Positions 25,709 to 35,113 are shown, counted from the first letter of the stretch. The stretch: 64,000 nucleotides of DNA from HGM13862 sp031553915 (GCA_031553915.1 JAVBKT010000002.1:62001-126000), one strand, 5' to 3'. Translations and numbers: made by a program. Notes: a model not told the origin generated them from the sequence alone.

Positions 25709-26435
25709 CTGCTTTCTCCTCTTTTCTTACCAGTGCCAAAACCTGGGGCAAATCGAGCAAACCATTATACAGAGCCTTGCCTAAGATGGCGCCAGCTATG
25801 CCTAGCTCTTGCAGCTGAGCTAGCTCCGCTAAAGAACTAATGCCTCCGGAAGCCACAACATCCAGCCCTGCTATCGTACTGAGCCGTTGATAGGCGTCCA
25901 TATTGCAGCCTTGCATGGCACCGTCCTTGGCAATATCCGTATAAATAACTGTTTGTACTCCCAGCTGCTTTAATTCCTCACAAAAAGCAAAACTATCCAT
26001 ATCCGTAGTTTCCAGCCAGCCGGCTATAGCTACTTTGCTGTCTCTGGCATCAACCCCCACGGCAATCTTTGCGCCGTACTTTGCCACTGCCCCAGCCAGA
26101 AAGGTCTGATCCGCTATGGCCGCGGTGCCAAGAATAACCCGGTCAGCGCCAGCATTAAGATAGCTCTTGACAGTATCCATATTCCTGATGCCGCCGCCGA
26201 TCTGGCAAAAAAGCTTAGTATTGCCGAGCAGGGCGCTGATCGTGGCAAAATTGCCCGGTTGCCCGTCCTTGGCGCCATCCAAATCCACAATATGCACTGC
26301 TTCGGCGCCGGACTGCTCAAAGCTGTGTAAGGCGTCCAGCGGCGCCAGATCATATACTTTCATTTGGCCATAGTCGCCATAGGTCAGGCGCACTACCCGG
26401 CCGTCTTTAATATCTATCGCGGGGAAAATCTTCAT
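25701..26435 (-). CDS. hisA: ProFAR isomerase HisA
   Basis: A 244-residue TIM barrel homologous to HisF. Asp8 (FPAIDIKDGRVVRL) and the second catalytic Asp in VYTDIAKDGAMQGCN are intact, along with QIGGGIRNMDTVKSYL. It isomerises ProFAR to PRFAR. Confidence 0.96.
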   Translation of the reverse strand: MKIFPAIDIKDGRVVRLTYGDYGQMKVYDLAPLDALHSFEQSGAEAVHIVDLDGAKDGQPGNFATISALLGNTKLFCQIGGGIRNMDTVKSYLNAGADRVILGTAAIADQTFLAGAVAKYGAKIAVGVDARDSKVAIAGWLETTDMDSFAFCEELKQLGVQTVIYTDIAKDGAMQGCNMDAYQRLSTIAGLDVVASGGISSLAELAQLQELGIAGAILGKALYNGLLDLPQVLALVRKEEKADD

Positions 26436-26441
26436 TGTCCA

Positions 26442-27068
26442 CTATGCCTCCACTTCCAGGAAGGCGCGCAGGATATTTAAACCCTTTTCACCACTTTTCT
26501 CAGGATGAAACTGGCAGCCATAAACGCATTTATAATTCACTACAGCGGGGATTGAGAGGCCATAGTCCGCAGTGGCAACTAAGGCGGATTCGCACTCCTT
26601 GCCATAATAGGAATGGACAAAATAAACCTGATCACCCTCGGCAGTATATTTTAGCAAAGAGTTATCCTTTTGCTCAAGATGCAGCGCATTCCAACCCATA
26701 TGCGGAACCTTCAGATCAATGCCAGCATCAGCAAAATCCCTTTTCATCGGCGCAATATATCCGGGAATCAAGCCCAGCCCTTTCCAGCGGCCATACTCGC
26801 GGCTCTCTTCAAACAGCAGCTGCATGCCCAGACAAATACCGAGCAATGGCCGACCCTCCCAGGCCAAATTGCCAATATGCTTGGTGATGCGCAAGGCATC
26901 CAGCTTACGCACAGCATCGCCAAAGGCCCCTACCCCGGGCAAAATCATCCGCTCTGCCTGCGCCATCACTTCTACATCAGAGGTAATAACCGCCTCTGCT
27001 CCCAAAGCCTTGAGTGATGAGCTCAGGCTGAAAAGATTACCCAGGCCATAGTCAATAATTGCTATCAT
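26442..27068 (-). CDS. hisH: Imidazole glycerol phosphate synthase glutamine amidotransferase subunit
   Basis: A 208-residue class I glutaminase. Nucleophile Cys79 in LLGICLGMQLLFE, and the His/Glu pair in GCQFHPEKSGEKG near residue 190. Pairs with HisF; six bases from hisA and overlapping hisB by four. Confidence 0.96.
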   Translation of the reverse strand: MIAIIDYGLGNLFSLSSSLKALGAEAVITSDVEVMAQAERMILPGVGAFGDAVRKLDALRITKHIGNLAWEGRPLLGICLGMQLLFEESREYGRWKGLGLIPGYIAPMKRDFADAGIDLKVPHMGWNALHLEQKDNSLLKYTAEGDQVYFVHSYYGKECESALVATADYGLSIPAVVNYKCVYGCQFHPEKSGEKGLNILRAFLEVEA

Positions 27069-27658
27069 ACAATGGTTCCTTTCGTCGAAGGGATGGCGCC
27101 TTGGGCCTTGCTGTCAATGGCCACAGCCTGCGCCAACGCTCTGGCCGTAGCCTTAAAAATGGCTTCGATGATATGATGGCTGTTGGATCCGGCAAGCATT
27201 TTAATATGCAGAGAGATACCCAGCTCTCGCGTGAAAGCCTGCCAGAACTCCTGCACGAGCTCCGTATCAAAGCTGCCTACTTGCGCCGAAGGTATCTGCA
27301 CATCAAAATCGAGATACGCGCGGCCGCTAATATCCACCGCCACTTGCAGCAAAGCCTCATCCATCGGCAGGATAATCCAGCCATAGCGGGCTATTCCTGC
27401 TCTGTCGCCAAGCGCCTCAGCAAAGGCCCGTCCCAGGCAGATACCAATATCCTCTGCGCTATGATGAAAATCTACCTCAGTATCGCCGGTGCAGGTGAGA
27501 TCAATGCCAAAACGGCCGTGAGCGGCAAAAAGATTGATCATATGGTCAAAAAAGGCGTTTCCGCTAATAATTTTGCCAATCGAAATTCCATCCAAATTCA
27601 CTTGCAGAATAACATTTGTTTCAGCTGTTTTGCGGTTAATGACTCCGATTCTTGCCAT
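27065..27658 (-). CDS. hisB: Imidazoleglycerol-phosphate dehydratase
   Basis: A 197-residue monofunctional dehydratase. Mn-binding motifs FFDHMINLFAAHGRF, DFHHSAEDIGICLG and the C-terminal repeat SNSHHIIEAIFKATARAL are clear. It lacks the phosphatase domain of enteric HisB; that activity is supplied by the PHP protein of the same operon. Confidence 0.97.
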   Translation of the reverse strand: MARIGVINRKTAETNVILQVNLDGISIGKIISGNAFFDHMINLFAAHGRFGIDLTCTGDTEVDFHHSAEDIGICLGRAFAEALGDRAGIARYGWIILPMDEALLQVAVDISGRAYLDFDVQIPSAQVGSFDTELVQEFWQAFTRELGISLHIKMLAGSNSHHIIEAIFKATARALAQAVAIDSKAQGAIPSTKGTIV

Positions 27659-27660
27659 TT

Positions 27661-28725
27661 TTATGCCTCCTTTAATATCTGTCGGGTAGCTGTAATAAGC
27701 TGCAATATTTCTTCATGTGTACCAATACTTATACGCACAAAATCCCGAATACGCTCAGCCTGCCAATGCCTGACCAAAATATTTTTCTCCCGCAAGGCCA
27801 AGAGATATTTCCGGCCGCTCATTTGCGGATGATTCCCCGCAAAAATGAAATTAGTTTCACTGGGGAGCACGGTAAAGCCCAGATCAGTTAAAGCCTGCCC
27901 TAAAAAAATTCTCTCAGCAATGATTTTGCTGCGGCAATCAAGAAAATACTCCTGGTCCAGCAGCGCCGCCTCGCCGATAACAGCACTCAAACGGTTGAGG
28001 TTATAGGGGTTAAAGCTATATTTAATCCGTGATAAATCAGCAATCAGCTCTTCGTTTCCTAAAGCAAAGCCAATTCTCGCTCCGGCCAGGGAATACCCCT
28101 TGGACATGGTCCGTACTATTAATAAATTATCATATTTATCAATCAACCGCAAGGCATTATCACTCGCGAAATCCGCATAGGCTTCATCAAGGATCAGCAG
28201 CCGGTCTTTATCTTCTTGCAGCAAGGTCTCTATCGCAGCTGTAGATATCGCCATTCCTGTTGGCGCATTGGGGTTGGCGATAAAAAGTGTTTGAGCCATC
28301 CCCTGATAATCAGCGATATTAAGCGAAAAATCATCCTGCAGGGCAATGGTTTGATACTCAACCCCGTACAAGGACGCCCACACCGCATAAAAACCATAAC
28401 TAATATCAGCAAAGGCCGCGCCGTTTGGGCACAAGGCCTGAAAACAAAAGGCCAATATTTCATCGCTGCCATTGCCGGCCATAATCTGCCCGGGCTGCAA
28501 GCCCCATGTTTTAGCAGCGGCATTGATCAGCCCTCGCGTCTCCGGGTTGGGATAGAGGCGCAAATCAGCGGCGCTGGCTAAGGACAACGCTGCCTTAACC
28601 TTCTCTCCCGGCGGATAAGGGTTTTCATTGGTGTTCAGCTTGATCAGCTTATCCATATTTGGCGGCTGTTCTCCGGGCACATATGGCCGCAAAGCAGCTA
28701 ATTTGGGGTTAAAAAACCGGCTCAT
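27661..28725 (-). CDS. hisC: Histidinol-phosphate aminotransferase
   Basis: A 354-residue fold-type I PLP enzyme. NENPYPPG near the N-terminus, GNGSDEIL, NPNAPTG, DEAYADF and Lys209 in TMSKGYSLAGARIGFA are as expected. Its start overlaps the hisD stop by one base. Confidence 0.95.
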   Translation of the reverse strand: MSRFFNPKLAALRPYVPGEQPPNMDKLIKLNTNENPYPPGEKVKAALSLASAADLRLYPNPETRGLINAAAKTWGLQPGQIMAGNGSDEILAFCFQALCPNGAAFADISYGFYAVWASLYGVEYQTIALQDDFSLNIADYQGMAQTLFIANPNAPTGMAISTAAIETLLQEDKDRLLILDEAYADFASDNALRLIDKYDNLLIVRTMSKGYSLAGARIGFALGNEELIADLSRIKYSFNPYNLNRLSAVIGEAALLDQEYFLDCRSKIIAERIFLGQALTDLGFTVLPSETNFIFAGNHPQMSGRKYLLALREKNILVRHWQAERIRDFVRISIGTHEEILQLITATRQILKEA

Positions 28726-30008
28726 TATTTCTCCTTCATGCGGATACGAATACTCCTGGCATGGGCATGCAGGCCCTCTCGATCAGCAAAAGCGCTCACC
28801 TGATCAGCAACCTTGCTCAAAGCTTCCTCACTATAATAAATATAGCTGCTGCGTTTAACAAAATCATCAACTGAGAGGGGACCGGCAAAGCGCGCTGCGC
28901 CCAGCGTGGGCAAAATATGGTTGGGCCCGGCCCAATAATCGCCAACCGGCTCCGGGGTATAGTCGCCGAGAAAAACGCTGCCCGCGTTTTTGATCTGCGG
29001 CAACCAGGCAAACGGCTCAGTGATAGCCAGCTCCAAATGCTCCGGGGCAATGACATTGGCGATTTCACAGGCTTTTGAGAGATCCTCCTCAATAATAATC
29101 GCCCCTTGCTCGCTGATTGATTGCGCGGCGATTTTGGCCCTTGGTAAAACTGACAGCTGCTTTTCTAAATAATAGGCCACCTCACTAGCCATCTCCTGCG
29201 TCGGGCAAATTAGTATCGCGGCGGCCAGAGCGTCATGCTCCGCTTGCGAAAGCATATCTGCAGCCAAATACTCAGGGTTGGCGCTGCTATCGGCAATAAT
29301 CAAGATTTCGCTTGGTCCGGCGATCATATCAATATCCACCTGGCCAAAGACCTGCCTTTTGGCAGTTGCCACATAAATATTGCCCGGGCCGACAATTTTA
29401 TCCACCTGCGGTATGGATTCCGTGCCATAAGCCAAGGCAGCAATGGCTTGCGCGCCGCCTACTCTATAAACATCAGTCACACCCGCTACAGCGGCTGCGG
29501 CGAGAATATCTGCGCTGATACTGCCGTCTGCTTGCGGCGGCGTCACCATGACAATCTGCTCACACCCGGCCAAGCTGGCGGGAATAGCATTCATCAAGAC
29601 ACTGGATGGGTAAGCTGCGGTGCCGCCCGGCACATACAAGCCAACTTTGGCAATCGGCAACAGCCGCTGGCCTAAAATTATGCCGTCCTCTTTGGCTATT
29701 TCTACATCCTCACGCAGCTGATAGCGGTGGTAATCACGAATATTTTCCGCGGCTTCCGCCAGAATATCCTTAAACTCCTGCGACACGCTCTTCCAAGCTT
29801 GCGCCATTTCCGCTTCACTGACTTTTATATCTGTCAGCTCCGCCTGATCAAAACGAGCGGTATATTCTTTAACCGCAGCGTCGCCTTGCTCTCTCACCTG
29901 CGCAATAATATTGGCTACATCTGCTTCTATCTGCGGGCTGGGGCCTTTTTGCCGGCCTTCGCGCAGCCAACCCTCAGCTATTTGATCACTGGTAGCTATT
30001 TTGATCAT
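28725..30008 (-). CDS. hisD: Histidinol dehydrogenase
   Basis: A 427-residue zinc enzyme oxidising histidinol to histidine in two NAD-dependent steps. GLYVPGGTAAYPSSVLMNAIPA, GPGNIYVATAKRQVFG, AGPSEILIIAD, SQAEHD (catalytic Glu-His) and GPNHILPTLGAARFAGPLSV are all present. Normal length. Confidence 0.97.
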   Translation of the reverse strand: MIKIATSDQIAEGWLREGRQKGPSPQIEADVANIIAQVREQGDAAVKEYTARFDQAELTDIKVSEAEMAQAWKSVSQEFKDILAEAAENIRDYHRYQLREDVEIAKEDGIILGQRLLPIAKVGLYVPGGTAAYPSSVLMNAIPASLAGCEQIVMVTPPQADGSISADILAAAAVAGVTDVYRVGGAQAIAALAYGTESIPQVDKIVGPGNIYVATAKRQVFGQVDIDMIAGPSEILIIADSSANPEYLAADMLSQAEHDALAAAILICPTQEMASEVAYYLEKQLSVLPRAKIAAQSISEQGAIIIEEDLSKACEIANVIAPEHLELAITEPFAWLPQIKNAGSVFLGDYTPEPVGDYWAGPNHILPTLGAARFAGPLSVDDFVKRSSYIYYSEEALSKVADQVSAFADREGLHAHARSIRIRMKEK

Positions 30009-30622
30009 AAACCTGCCTCCAACTGATTCTTGATGCGGTTAATCAAATCATAATTAAACTGATAGCTGCTTTTGTTGGCAATCAAGCGCGCGCTGGAAGG
30101 GGCAATTTCCGCCACAATCTCCAGCTTGTTTTCGCGTAGGGTGGTGCCGGATTCGACAATATCGACAATTACATCCGCCAGCCCGATCAAAGGAGCCAGC
30201 TCTACACTGCCATGCAGCTTAATCGTTTCTATTTGCCGTCCCACGCTACGGAAATATTCTTCAGTAACATTGGCGTAGGTGGTGGCGACTTTTAGCGGCC
30301 TGCTCTCATCATCATGCCAGCCCTGCGGCGCTGCCACCATAAAACGGCAGCGGCCAAACTGCAAATCCAGCAGCTCATAGATATCCGGATGGCTTTCCAT
30401 AATCACATCCCGACCCACAACACCAATATCAGCTGCGCCGTATTCCACATACATGGCAACATCACTGGGCTTGACCAGCAGATAGCGCAGCCCTTGCTCC
30501 TCGTCAACAAAGACAAGCCGCCGGTTTTGTTGTTCCATTTCCGGGCAAGCTAAACCAATCGCGGCAAAGCATTGATAGGCCTTATCCCCCATTCTGCCGG
30601 TGGGCAAAGCAATATTTATCAT
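30005..30622 (-). CDS. hisG: ATP phosphoribosyltransferase catalytic subunit, short form
   Basis: A 205-residue short HisG, which lacks the regulatory ACT-like domain and requires HisZ. INIALPTGRMGD at the start, DIGVVGRDVI, ATTYANVTEEYF and the PRPP loop DIVESGTTLREN are seen. Commits PRPP and ATP to histidine synthesis. Overlaps hisZ by one base and hisD by four. Confidence 0.96.
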   Translation of the reverse strand: MINIALPTGRMGDKAYQCFAAIGLACPEMEQQNRRLVFVDEEQGLRYLLVKPSDVAMYVEYGAADIGVVGRDVIMESHPDIYELLDLQFGRCRFMVAAPQGWHDDESRPLKVATTYANVTEEYFRSVGRQIETIKLHGSVELAPLIGLADVIVDIVESGTTLRENKLEIVAEIAPSSARLIANKSSYQFNYDLINRIKNQLEAGL

Positions 30623-31734
30623 TATTTTTCGCCCTCCTTTAGCAGGTCGTCAAGTTTAACAACTGCTCTGGCCCGGATATTGCTCACGGCTTCTTTTTCC
30701 ACCCGCACACTTTTGCCCTGACCAATCAGCAGATTAACTGCTGCTACAATATCGCTCATACTCTGCTCATCATATATCAGCAAAGTATCAACATCGTAGC
30801 TGACGGGCTTGCTGATCGCATCACGAATCTCATTAAGATAAAGCGCAAAACCGAGCGCTGGCTGGCTTTTGCCAAAGCGCTGCAACAGGCCATCATAGCG
30901 GCCGCCGCTTAATACTGCGCGGGGAATGCCCTTAATATAACCCTGGAAGACAATACCAGTGTAATATTCCAAATCATTAATCAGTGACAGCTCTATTCTG
31001 AGCTGGCTGTCAATACCCCACTCCCGGCAAGAGGCAAGCAGCGTCTTTAATTCATTGACCGCATTAACCATACCGGAGTTGAGGCTTTTTTCCTGCATCA
31101 TCGCTAAGGCATTATCTATATCCGCAGGCAGATCCACCAAAACCTGTACTGCGCTTTTTTGCGCTTCGGAAATATTCACACCAGCTAAAGCCAGCATCAT
31201 ATCGCCGATACTCTTTCGCCGGATGGCAAAAATCAGTTCCTCGCGAACACGCTCATCAATCACCAGCGAATCCATCAAAGCGGACACATAGCCCATATGG
31301 CTGATGCCGAGAAAATAATCCTCGCTAATAGCCCTGAGACTTTCCGCTGCCAAAAAAACAACCTCAGCCTCTGCATAGCCGCTATCAGCGCCGATATATT
31401 CCAGCCCCATCTGCTTGATTTCCACAAATTTATTGGCGCCATGCAAGGGGCGGAAAACATGCTCCGAATAAAAGAGCTTCTTCGTTTTTTCCTCTTTTTT
31501 GATATCCTTGGCAATGCTCAAGGTCACATCAGGCTTTAATGCCATCAGCTCGCCATCGATATCGGTAAAGGTCAAAACAGTATTTCCGGAAAGAAAATTT
31601 TTGTTCTCCCGGTACAGGTCATATGATTCAAAATCAGACATCTTATAGATCTGATAGCCATATTTACGATATAGCGCCCGCAGCTTGATGGGCAGTTTTT
31701 CTTCCTGAGACATACTATCTGCAATGATATTCAA
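30622..31734 (-). CDS. hisZ: ATP phosphoribosyltransferase regulatory subunit HisZ
   Basis: A 370-residue paralogue of histidyl-tRNA synthetase without tRNA-charging function. Class II motifs are present in altered form (LPIKLRALYRKYGYQI; AGVNISEA; LEYYTGIVFQGYIKG; VLSGGRYDGLLQRFGKSQPALGFAL). The first ATG in frame (31713) has no close ribosome site, whereas a TTG at 31734 lies six bases after GGAGG, so TTG is preferred. First gene of the his operon; holo-enzyme with the short HisG carries the histidine feedback. Confidence 0.9.
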   Translation of the reverse strand: MNIIADSMSQEEKLPIKLRALYRKYGYQIYKMSDFESYDLYRENKNFLSGNTVLTFTDIDGELMALKPDVTLSIAKDIKKEEKTKKLFYSEHVFRPLHGANKFVEIKQMGLEYIGADSGYAEAEVVFLAAESLRAISEDYFLGISHMGYVSALMDSLVIDERVREELIFAIRRKSIGDMMLALAGVNISEAQKSAVQVLVDLPADIDNALAMMQEKSLNSGMVNAVNELKTLLASCREWGIDSQLRIELSLINDLEYYTGIVFQGYIKGIPRAVLSGGRYDGLLQRFGKSQPALGFALYLNEIRDAISKPVSYDVDTLLIYDEQSMSDIVAAVNLLIGQGKSVRVEKEAVSNIRARAVVKLDDLLKEGEK

Positions 31735-31765
31735 AATGTGCCTCCAAAGTATCTGTGATTTACTT

Positions 31766-31794
31766 ATTATGCAACATTTTATCTTGCTAGTCAA
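31766..31794 (-). promoter_or_regulatory. Promoter of the histidine operon
   Basis: Minus strand: TTGACT, 17 bases, CATAAT, about 30 bases ahead of hisZ. The leader is too short for a T-box or attenuator, so control must act at the promoter or through HisZG feedback. Confidence 0.7.
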
Positions 31795-31833
31795 GTAGTA
31801 AGCTAAAGTATTTTGGTTTTTTTATAAATTTTT

Positions 31834-32886
31834 TTATCCCAGCCAGCTATGATCCCATTTGGGTGTCATCCCCGCCTTTTGGGCACGCGCTAAAATGAGC
31901 TCCGCAGCAATGCTGATCGCAATTTCCGCCGGGGTTTCCGCCATAATATCCAAGCCAATCGGCCAATGAATGCTGTCAATGCGTTCCTGCTTGGCGCCGT
32001 CTGCGAGCAGACGTTTAGTTATGGCATCGATTTTCCCTTTGCTGCCGATATTACCCAAATAAGTCAATTCAAAATTGAGCGCCTGGCGTAAAACATAATA
32101 ATCATTAGCATGGCCGCGGGTCATAATCACAATATAGTCGTTTTTGCTGATATGCAAATAGACGTCAATTTCCTCAAAGCCGGCGGTAATAGTTTGCTCG
32201 GCCCGGGGAAAAAGTTCTTTGGCGCTGAATTCCGGCCGGTCGTCAATAACCACACAACGAAAACCAACTTGGGCAAGCACTGGCACCAGCTCTTGCGCCA
32301 CATGCCCGCCGCCAAAAATCAACACCCGGCCAGCCTGGTTAATCGGCTCTGTATAAATATCTCTGCCCTCAATTTTAGTGGTGAAGGCATTGGTTTTCAG
32401 CTTGCTGATCAGCTTTTGCTGATCAATATCAATACCGGTGAGACCTCTTCCTTCGCAATAAAGACCCATTTGCCAATTATTTTCTCCGAGCAGCTCAATC
32501 AACAGCCAGGCATTAATATCCTCACTCAGCACAGCCAGTAATTGGTCGCAGAATTTCAGCATCTCCTCATCATAACCGGAGATATATTGAAACATAATCA
32601 TCACGTCGCCGCCGCAAATCATGCCGATATCCTCAATATCATTGGGCGAAAGGCGAAAATCCTTCATCCGCGATTTGCCTTCCTGCAAAACCTCAAGAGC
32701 AATTTGCTCAGAGCGGTATTCTACTGCGCCGCCGCCAACGGTGCCGTAAAGACGGCCCTGATGGTTAATCAGCATATGCGCGCCTGAACCACGTGGCGCA
32801 GAGCCCAAATCACCAATGATGCTCACCAAAACAACATCATTACCGGCGAGCAAATTTTCTTTCATCATCGCAAATAACGTCTTCAT
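31834..32886 (-). CDS. XdhC/CoxI family protein
   Basis: A 350-residue XdhC-type factor. N-terminal XdhC/CoxI domain (VSIIGDLGSAPRGSGAHMLI, GTVGGGAVEYRSEQIALEVL) and C-terminal Rossmann domain (LIFGGGHVAQELVPVLAQVGFRCVVIDDR, about 185-215; ending in PIGLDIMAETPAEIAISIAAELI). Relatives help insert or sulfurate the molybdenum cofactor of xanthine-type hydroxylases. No molybdoenzyme gene is in the window, so its client is unknown. Own promoter and good Shine-Dalgarno (CAGGAGG). Confidence 0.88.
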   Translation of the reverse strand: MKTLFAMMKENLLAGNDVVLVSIIGDLGSAPRGSGAHMLINHQGRLYGTVGGGAVEYRSEQIALEVLQEGKSRMKDFRLSPNDIEDIGMICGGDVMIMFQYISGYDEEMLKFCDQLLAVLSEDINAWLLIELLGENNWQMGLYCEGRGLTGIDIDQQKLISKLKTNAFTTKIEGRDIYTEPINQAGRVLIFGGGHVAQELVPVLAQVGFRCVVIDDRPEFSAKELFPRAEQTITAGFEEIDVYLHISKNDYIVIMTRGHANDYYVLRQALNFELTYLGNIGSKGKIDAITKRLLADGAKQERIDSIHWPIGLDIMAETPAEIAISIAAELILARAQKAGMTPKWDHSWLG

Positions 32887-32937
32887 TACCGACCTCCTGA
32901 TATCATAAAAATGTAATTTATCTTTGATAAAGCATAA

Positions 32938-32966
32938 TTAATATAGTTTCGGGATGGTTCCGTCAA
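32938..32966 (-). promoter_or_regulatory. Promoter of xdhC
   Basis: Minus strand: TTGACG, 17 bases, TATTAA, about 55 bases before xdhC. Confidence 0.6.
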
Positions 32967-33000
32967 AATCCTGTCTAGACCACTATCAGCAGTATATAAA

Positions 33001-33028
33001 AAGCGGAGATACAAAAATATCTCCGCTT
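33001..33028 (-). terminator. Terminator of fprA
   Basis: Perfect 11-bp stem AAGCGGAGATA/TATCTCCGCTT with a six-base loop and TTTATA after it on the minus strand, about 20 bases past the fprA stop. Confidence 0.85.
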
Positions 33029-33049
33029 GGTCTGCCGTCTTTTGATTAA

Positions 33050-34249
33050 TTATATTGAGTCGGCTATAGCCTTTGCCAATTGCTCAAGCTGTTGCCGCTG
33101 CTCTTTTTTGAGGGCTGATTTGATGGTGATTTGCGGCTCGATAATAGTCATATTTGGCATTGATGCAAGCAATTCCCGCATCAACTGGCCTGCCCGCGGC
33201 GCCCAGGTGCCGTTTTCAATTAGAGCCACTGTGCGGTTTTGCAGATTATGCTCCTTAAGGTCAATCAACGCTGTCTGCATATTGCAGAAAATCTCATTAT
33301 TATAAGTTGTCGAGGCCAAAACCAGATGGCTACAGCGGAAAGCCTCAGCGACAATATGCCCCGGATGAGTACGGGAAACATCGTACATCACAATCTGCTT
33401 GATTCCCAGCTCCGATAAATGCGCGGCCAGAATGTCCATGGCGTTTTCCGTATGGCCGTATACCGAGGCATAGGCGATCATCACTGCCTGATCCTCAGGG
33501 GTATAGCTGCCCCACAGCTGATATTTATCAATAAACCAGGAAATATTCTCCCGCCAGACGGGGCCGTGCAGAGGACAAAGCATCGCAATATCAAGATTAG
33601 CGGCTTTGTTTAACAAGGACAAGGTCTGCGGCCCGTATTTCCCGACGATATTGCAATAATAGCGCCTGGCCTCATCCAGATATTGATGTTCGAAATCGAC
33701 CTGATCGGCAAAAAGATTGCCATTGATCGCGCCAAAGGTACCAAAAGCATCAGCGGTAAAAAGCATTTTTTGGCTGGTCTCATAGGTCACCATCACCTCC
33801 GGCCAATGCACCATTGGCGCCATGATGAACCGAAAGGTATGCTCACCACTATTCAAAAGATCATTCTCTTTGACCACAATTATTCGGGAATCAATATCAA
33901 AATCAAAGAATTGCTTAATCATATTAACGGTTTTGCTATTGCCGACAATTTTGACATTTGCATAACGAGCGACTAATTCATTCATGGTAGCGCAATGATC
34001 AGGCTCCATGTGGTTAACAATCAGGTAATCCAAATCGCGTCCGGCTAAAACATGATCAATGTTTTCAAAAAACTGCTCGCCGACAGCTTGATCAACTGTA
34101 TCTAAAAGCACTGTCTGCTGATCCATAACCAGATAAGAGTTATATGATACCCCTTTGGGCAGCGGAAAAACGTTTTCAAAAAGATCTAAGCGGCGGTCAC
34201 TGGCGCCAACCCAGAAAACACTTTCCGCTATTTTTTGTGTACAATGCAT
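33050..34249 (-). CDS. fprA: A-type flavodiiron protein (FprA)
   Basis: A 399-residue two-domain protein. The metallo-beta-lactamase-like N-terminal half has all diiron ligands: His80, Glu82, Asp84 and His85 (NHMEPDHCATM), His148, Asp167 and His228. The C-terminal flavodoxin domain (about 255-399) shows IAYASVYGHTENAMDILAAHL. Such enzymes reduce O2 and/or NO using reduced rubredoxin or F420, protecting anaerobes. Monocistronic. The Shine-Dalgarno AGGAG is about 13 bases from the ATG, longer than usual, but no other start fits. Confidence 0.93.
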   Translation of the reverse strand: MHCTQKIAESVFWVGASDRRLDLFENVFPLPKGVSYNSYLVMDQQTVLLDTVDQAVGEQFFENIDHVLAGRDLDYLIVNHMEPDHCATMNELVARYANVKIVGNSKTVNMIKQFFDFDIDSRIIVVKENDLLNSGEHTFRFIMAPMVHWPEVMVTYETSQKMLFTADAFGTFGAINGNLFADQVDFEHQYLDEARRYYCNIVGKYGPQTLSLLNKAANLDIAMLCPLHGPVWRENISWFIDKYQLWGSYTPEDQAVMIAYASVYGHTENAMDILAAHLSELGIKQIVMYDVSRTHPGHIVAEAFRCSHLVLASTTYNNEIFCNMQTALIDLKEHNLQNRTVALIENGTWAPRAGQLMRELLASMPNMTIIEPQITIKSALKKEQRQQLEQLAKAIADSI

Positions 34250-34273
34250 ATATATATTTTATCTCCTAGCAAT

Positions 34274-34290
34274 TTAGTAGTTATTACTAA
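34274..34290 (-). promoter_or_regulatory. Inverted repeat upstream of fprA
   Basis: TTAGTA-GTTAT-TACTAA sits where the -10/start region of fprA would be, beside a weak TTGTAT-N17-TAATAA promoter. A redox- or NO-responsive operator would suit the gene, but the repeat matches no regulator site I can name. Confidence 0.35.
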
Positions 34291-34326
34291 TATAGTCTAT
34301 CACATACAAAGAGAAAACTCAAATAA

Positions 34327-34353
34327 AAAACCTGGTGCTAAGCACCAGGTTTT
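34327..34353 (-). terminator. Terminator of ppa
   Basis: A 12-bp perfect stem AAAACCTGGTGC/GCACCAGGTTTT with a three-base loop and T run on the minus strand. Its first base overlaps the ppa stop codon. Confidence 0.88.
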
Positions 34354-34883
34354 CAACAAAAACAATCTTTATATCTGACAATACTTTCTTGAATAATCTC
34401 CATGGCCGCCTCCCGGCCCTCCACCTCTTTAACAGCTGTTTCCTTGTTTTCTAAAGACTTATAGATGCGGAAAAAATGGCTCATTTCTTCAAAACGATGC
34501 GCAGGCAGATCAGAAATATCTTTATACATATTATAAGTCGGGTCTTCATAGGGGATAGCGATAATTTTATGATCCATTCTGCCCGTATCAACCATAGAAA
34601 TAACGCCGATCGGAAAGCACCGCACCATGGCCAGCGGCACCAATATCTCGCTGCATAATAGCAAAACATCTAGCGGATCATCATCATCGGCATAAGTGCG
34701 CGGAATCAAACCATAGCTGGCCGGATAATGCGTAGATGTATATAAAATACGGTCCAGCATCAGTCCGCCGGTAGCTTTATCCAGCTCGTACTTTACTTTG
34801 CTTCCCTTAGAAATTTCAATTACCGCAATAAAATCATCCGGCTTAATTCGCGATGGCGAAATATCATGCCATAAATTTGTCAT
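34353..34883 (-). CDS. ppa: Inorganic pyrophosphatase, family I
   Basis: A 176-residue soluble pyrophosphatase. The family signature DDDDPLDVLLL (metal-binding Asp cluster, about 65-75), RILYTSTHYPASYGLIPRTY before it and the ISDLPAHRFEEMSHFFRIYK region are typical of bacterial type I enzymes. Hydrolyses PPi from biosynthesis. GGGAGG precedes the ATG. The 230 bases toward the anti-sigma gene hold only that gene's weak terminator and an AT-rich stretch. Confidence 0.94.
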   Translation of the reverse strand: MTNLWHDISPSRIKPDDFIAVIEISKGSKVKYELDKATGGLMLDRILYTSTHYPASYGLIPRTYADDDDPLDVLLLCSEILVPLAMVRCFPIGVISMVDTGRMDHKIIAIPYEDPTYNMYKDISDLPAHRFEEMSHFFRIYKSLENKETAVKEVEGREAAMEIIQESIVRYKDCFC

Positions 34884-35045
34884 TATTGTTTATCCTCCCT
34901 GATGGCTAATTGCTGATTCATTTGCCAGCTTGTCCTATAATTATATAATTATAATAAAAAATAAGTATATCATGATAAGAAGAAAAATCAAGTGCTGCCA
35001 GACATTTACTCACATCTGTTCATCAACTCTGTCCGCTAACCAAAT

Positions 35046-35068
35046 AAACGGCATCAATTGTGCCGTTT
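35046..35068 (-). terminator. Weak terminator after the anti-sigma gene
   Basis: Stem AAACGGCA/TGCCGTTT with a seven-base loop followed by ATTTGG on the minus strand. Good stem, poor T run. Confidence 0.5.
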
Positions 35069-35113
35069 GCTTGGTTGAACTATTTTATGGGAAAGATTTA
35101 TTGATATGTGATT

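Noticed and set aside
31735..31833. T-box or his attenuator before hisZ
   Set aside because: The leader from the promoter is about 25-30 bases, too short, with no T-box sequence or His-codon run.
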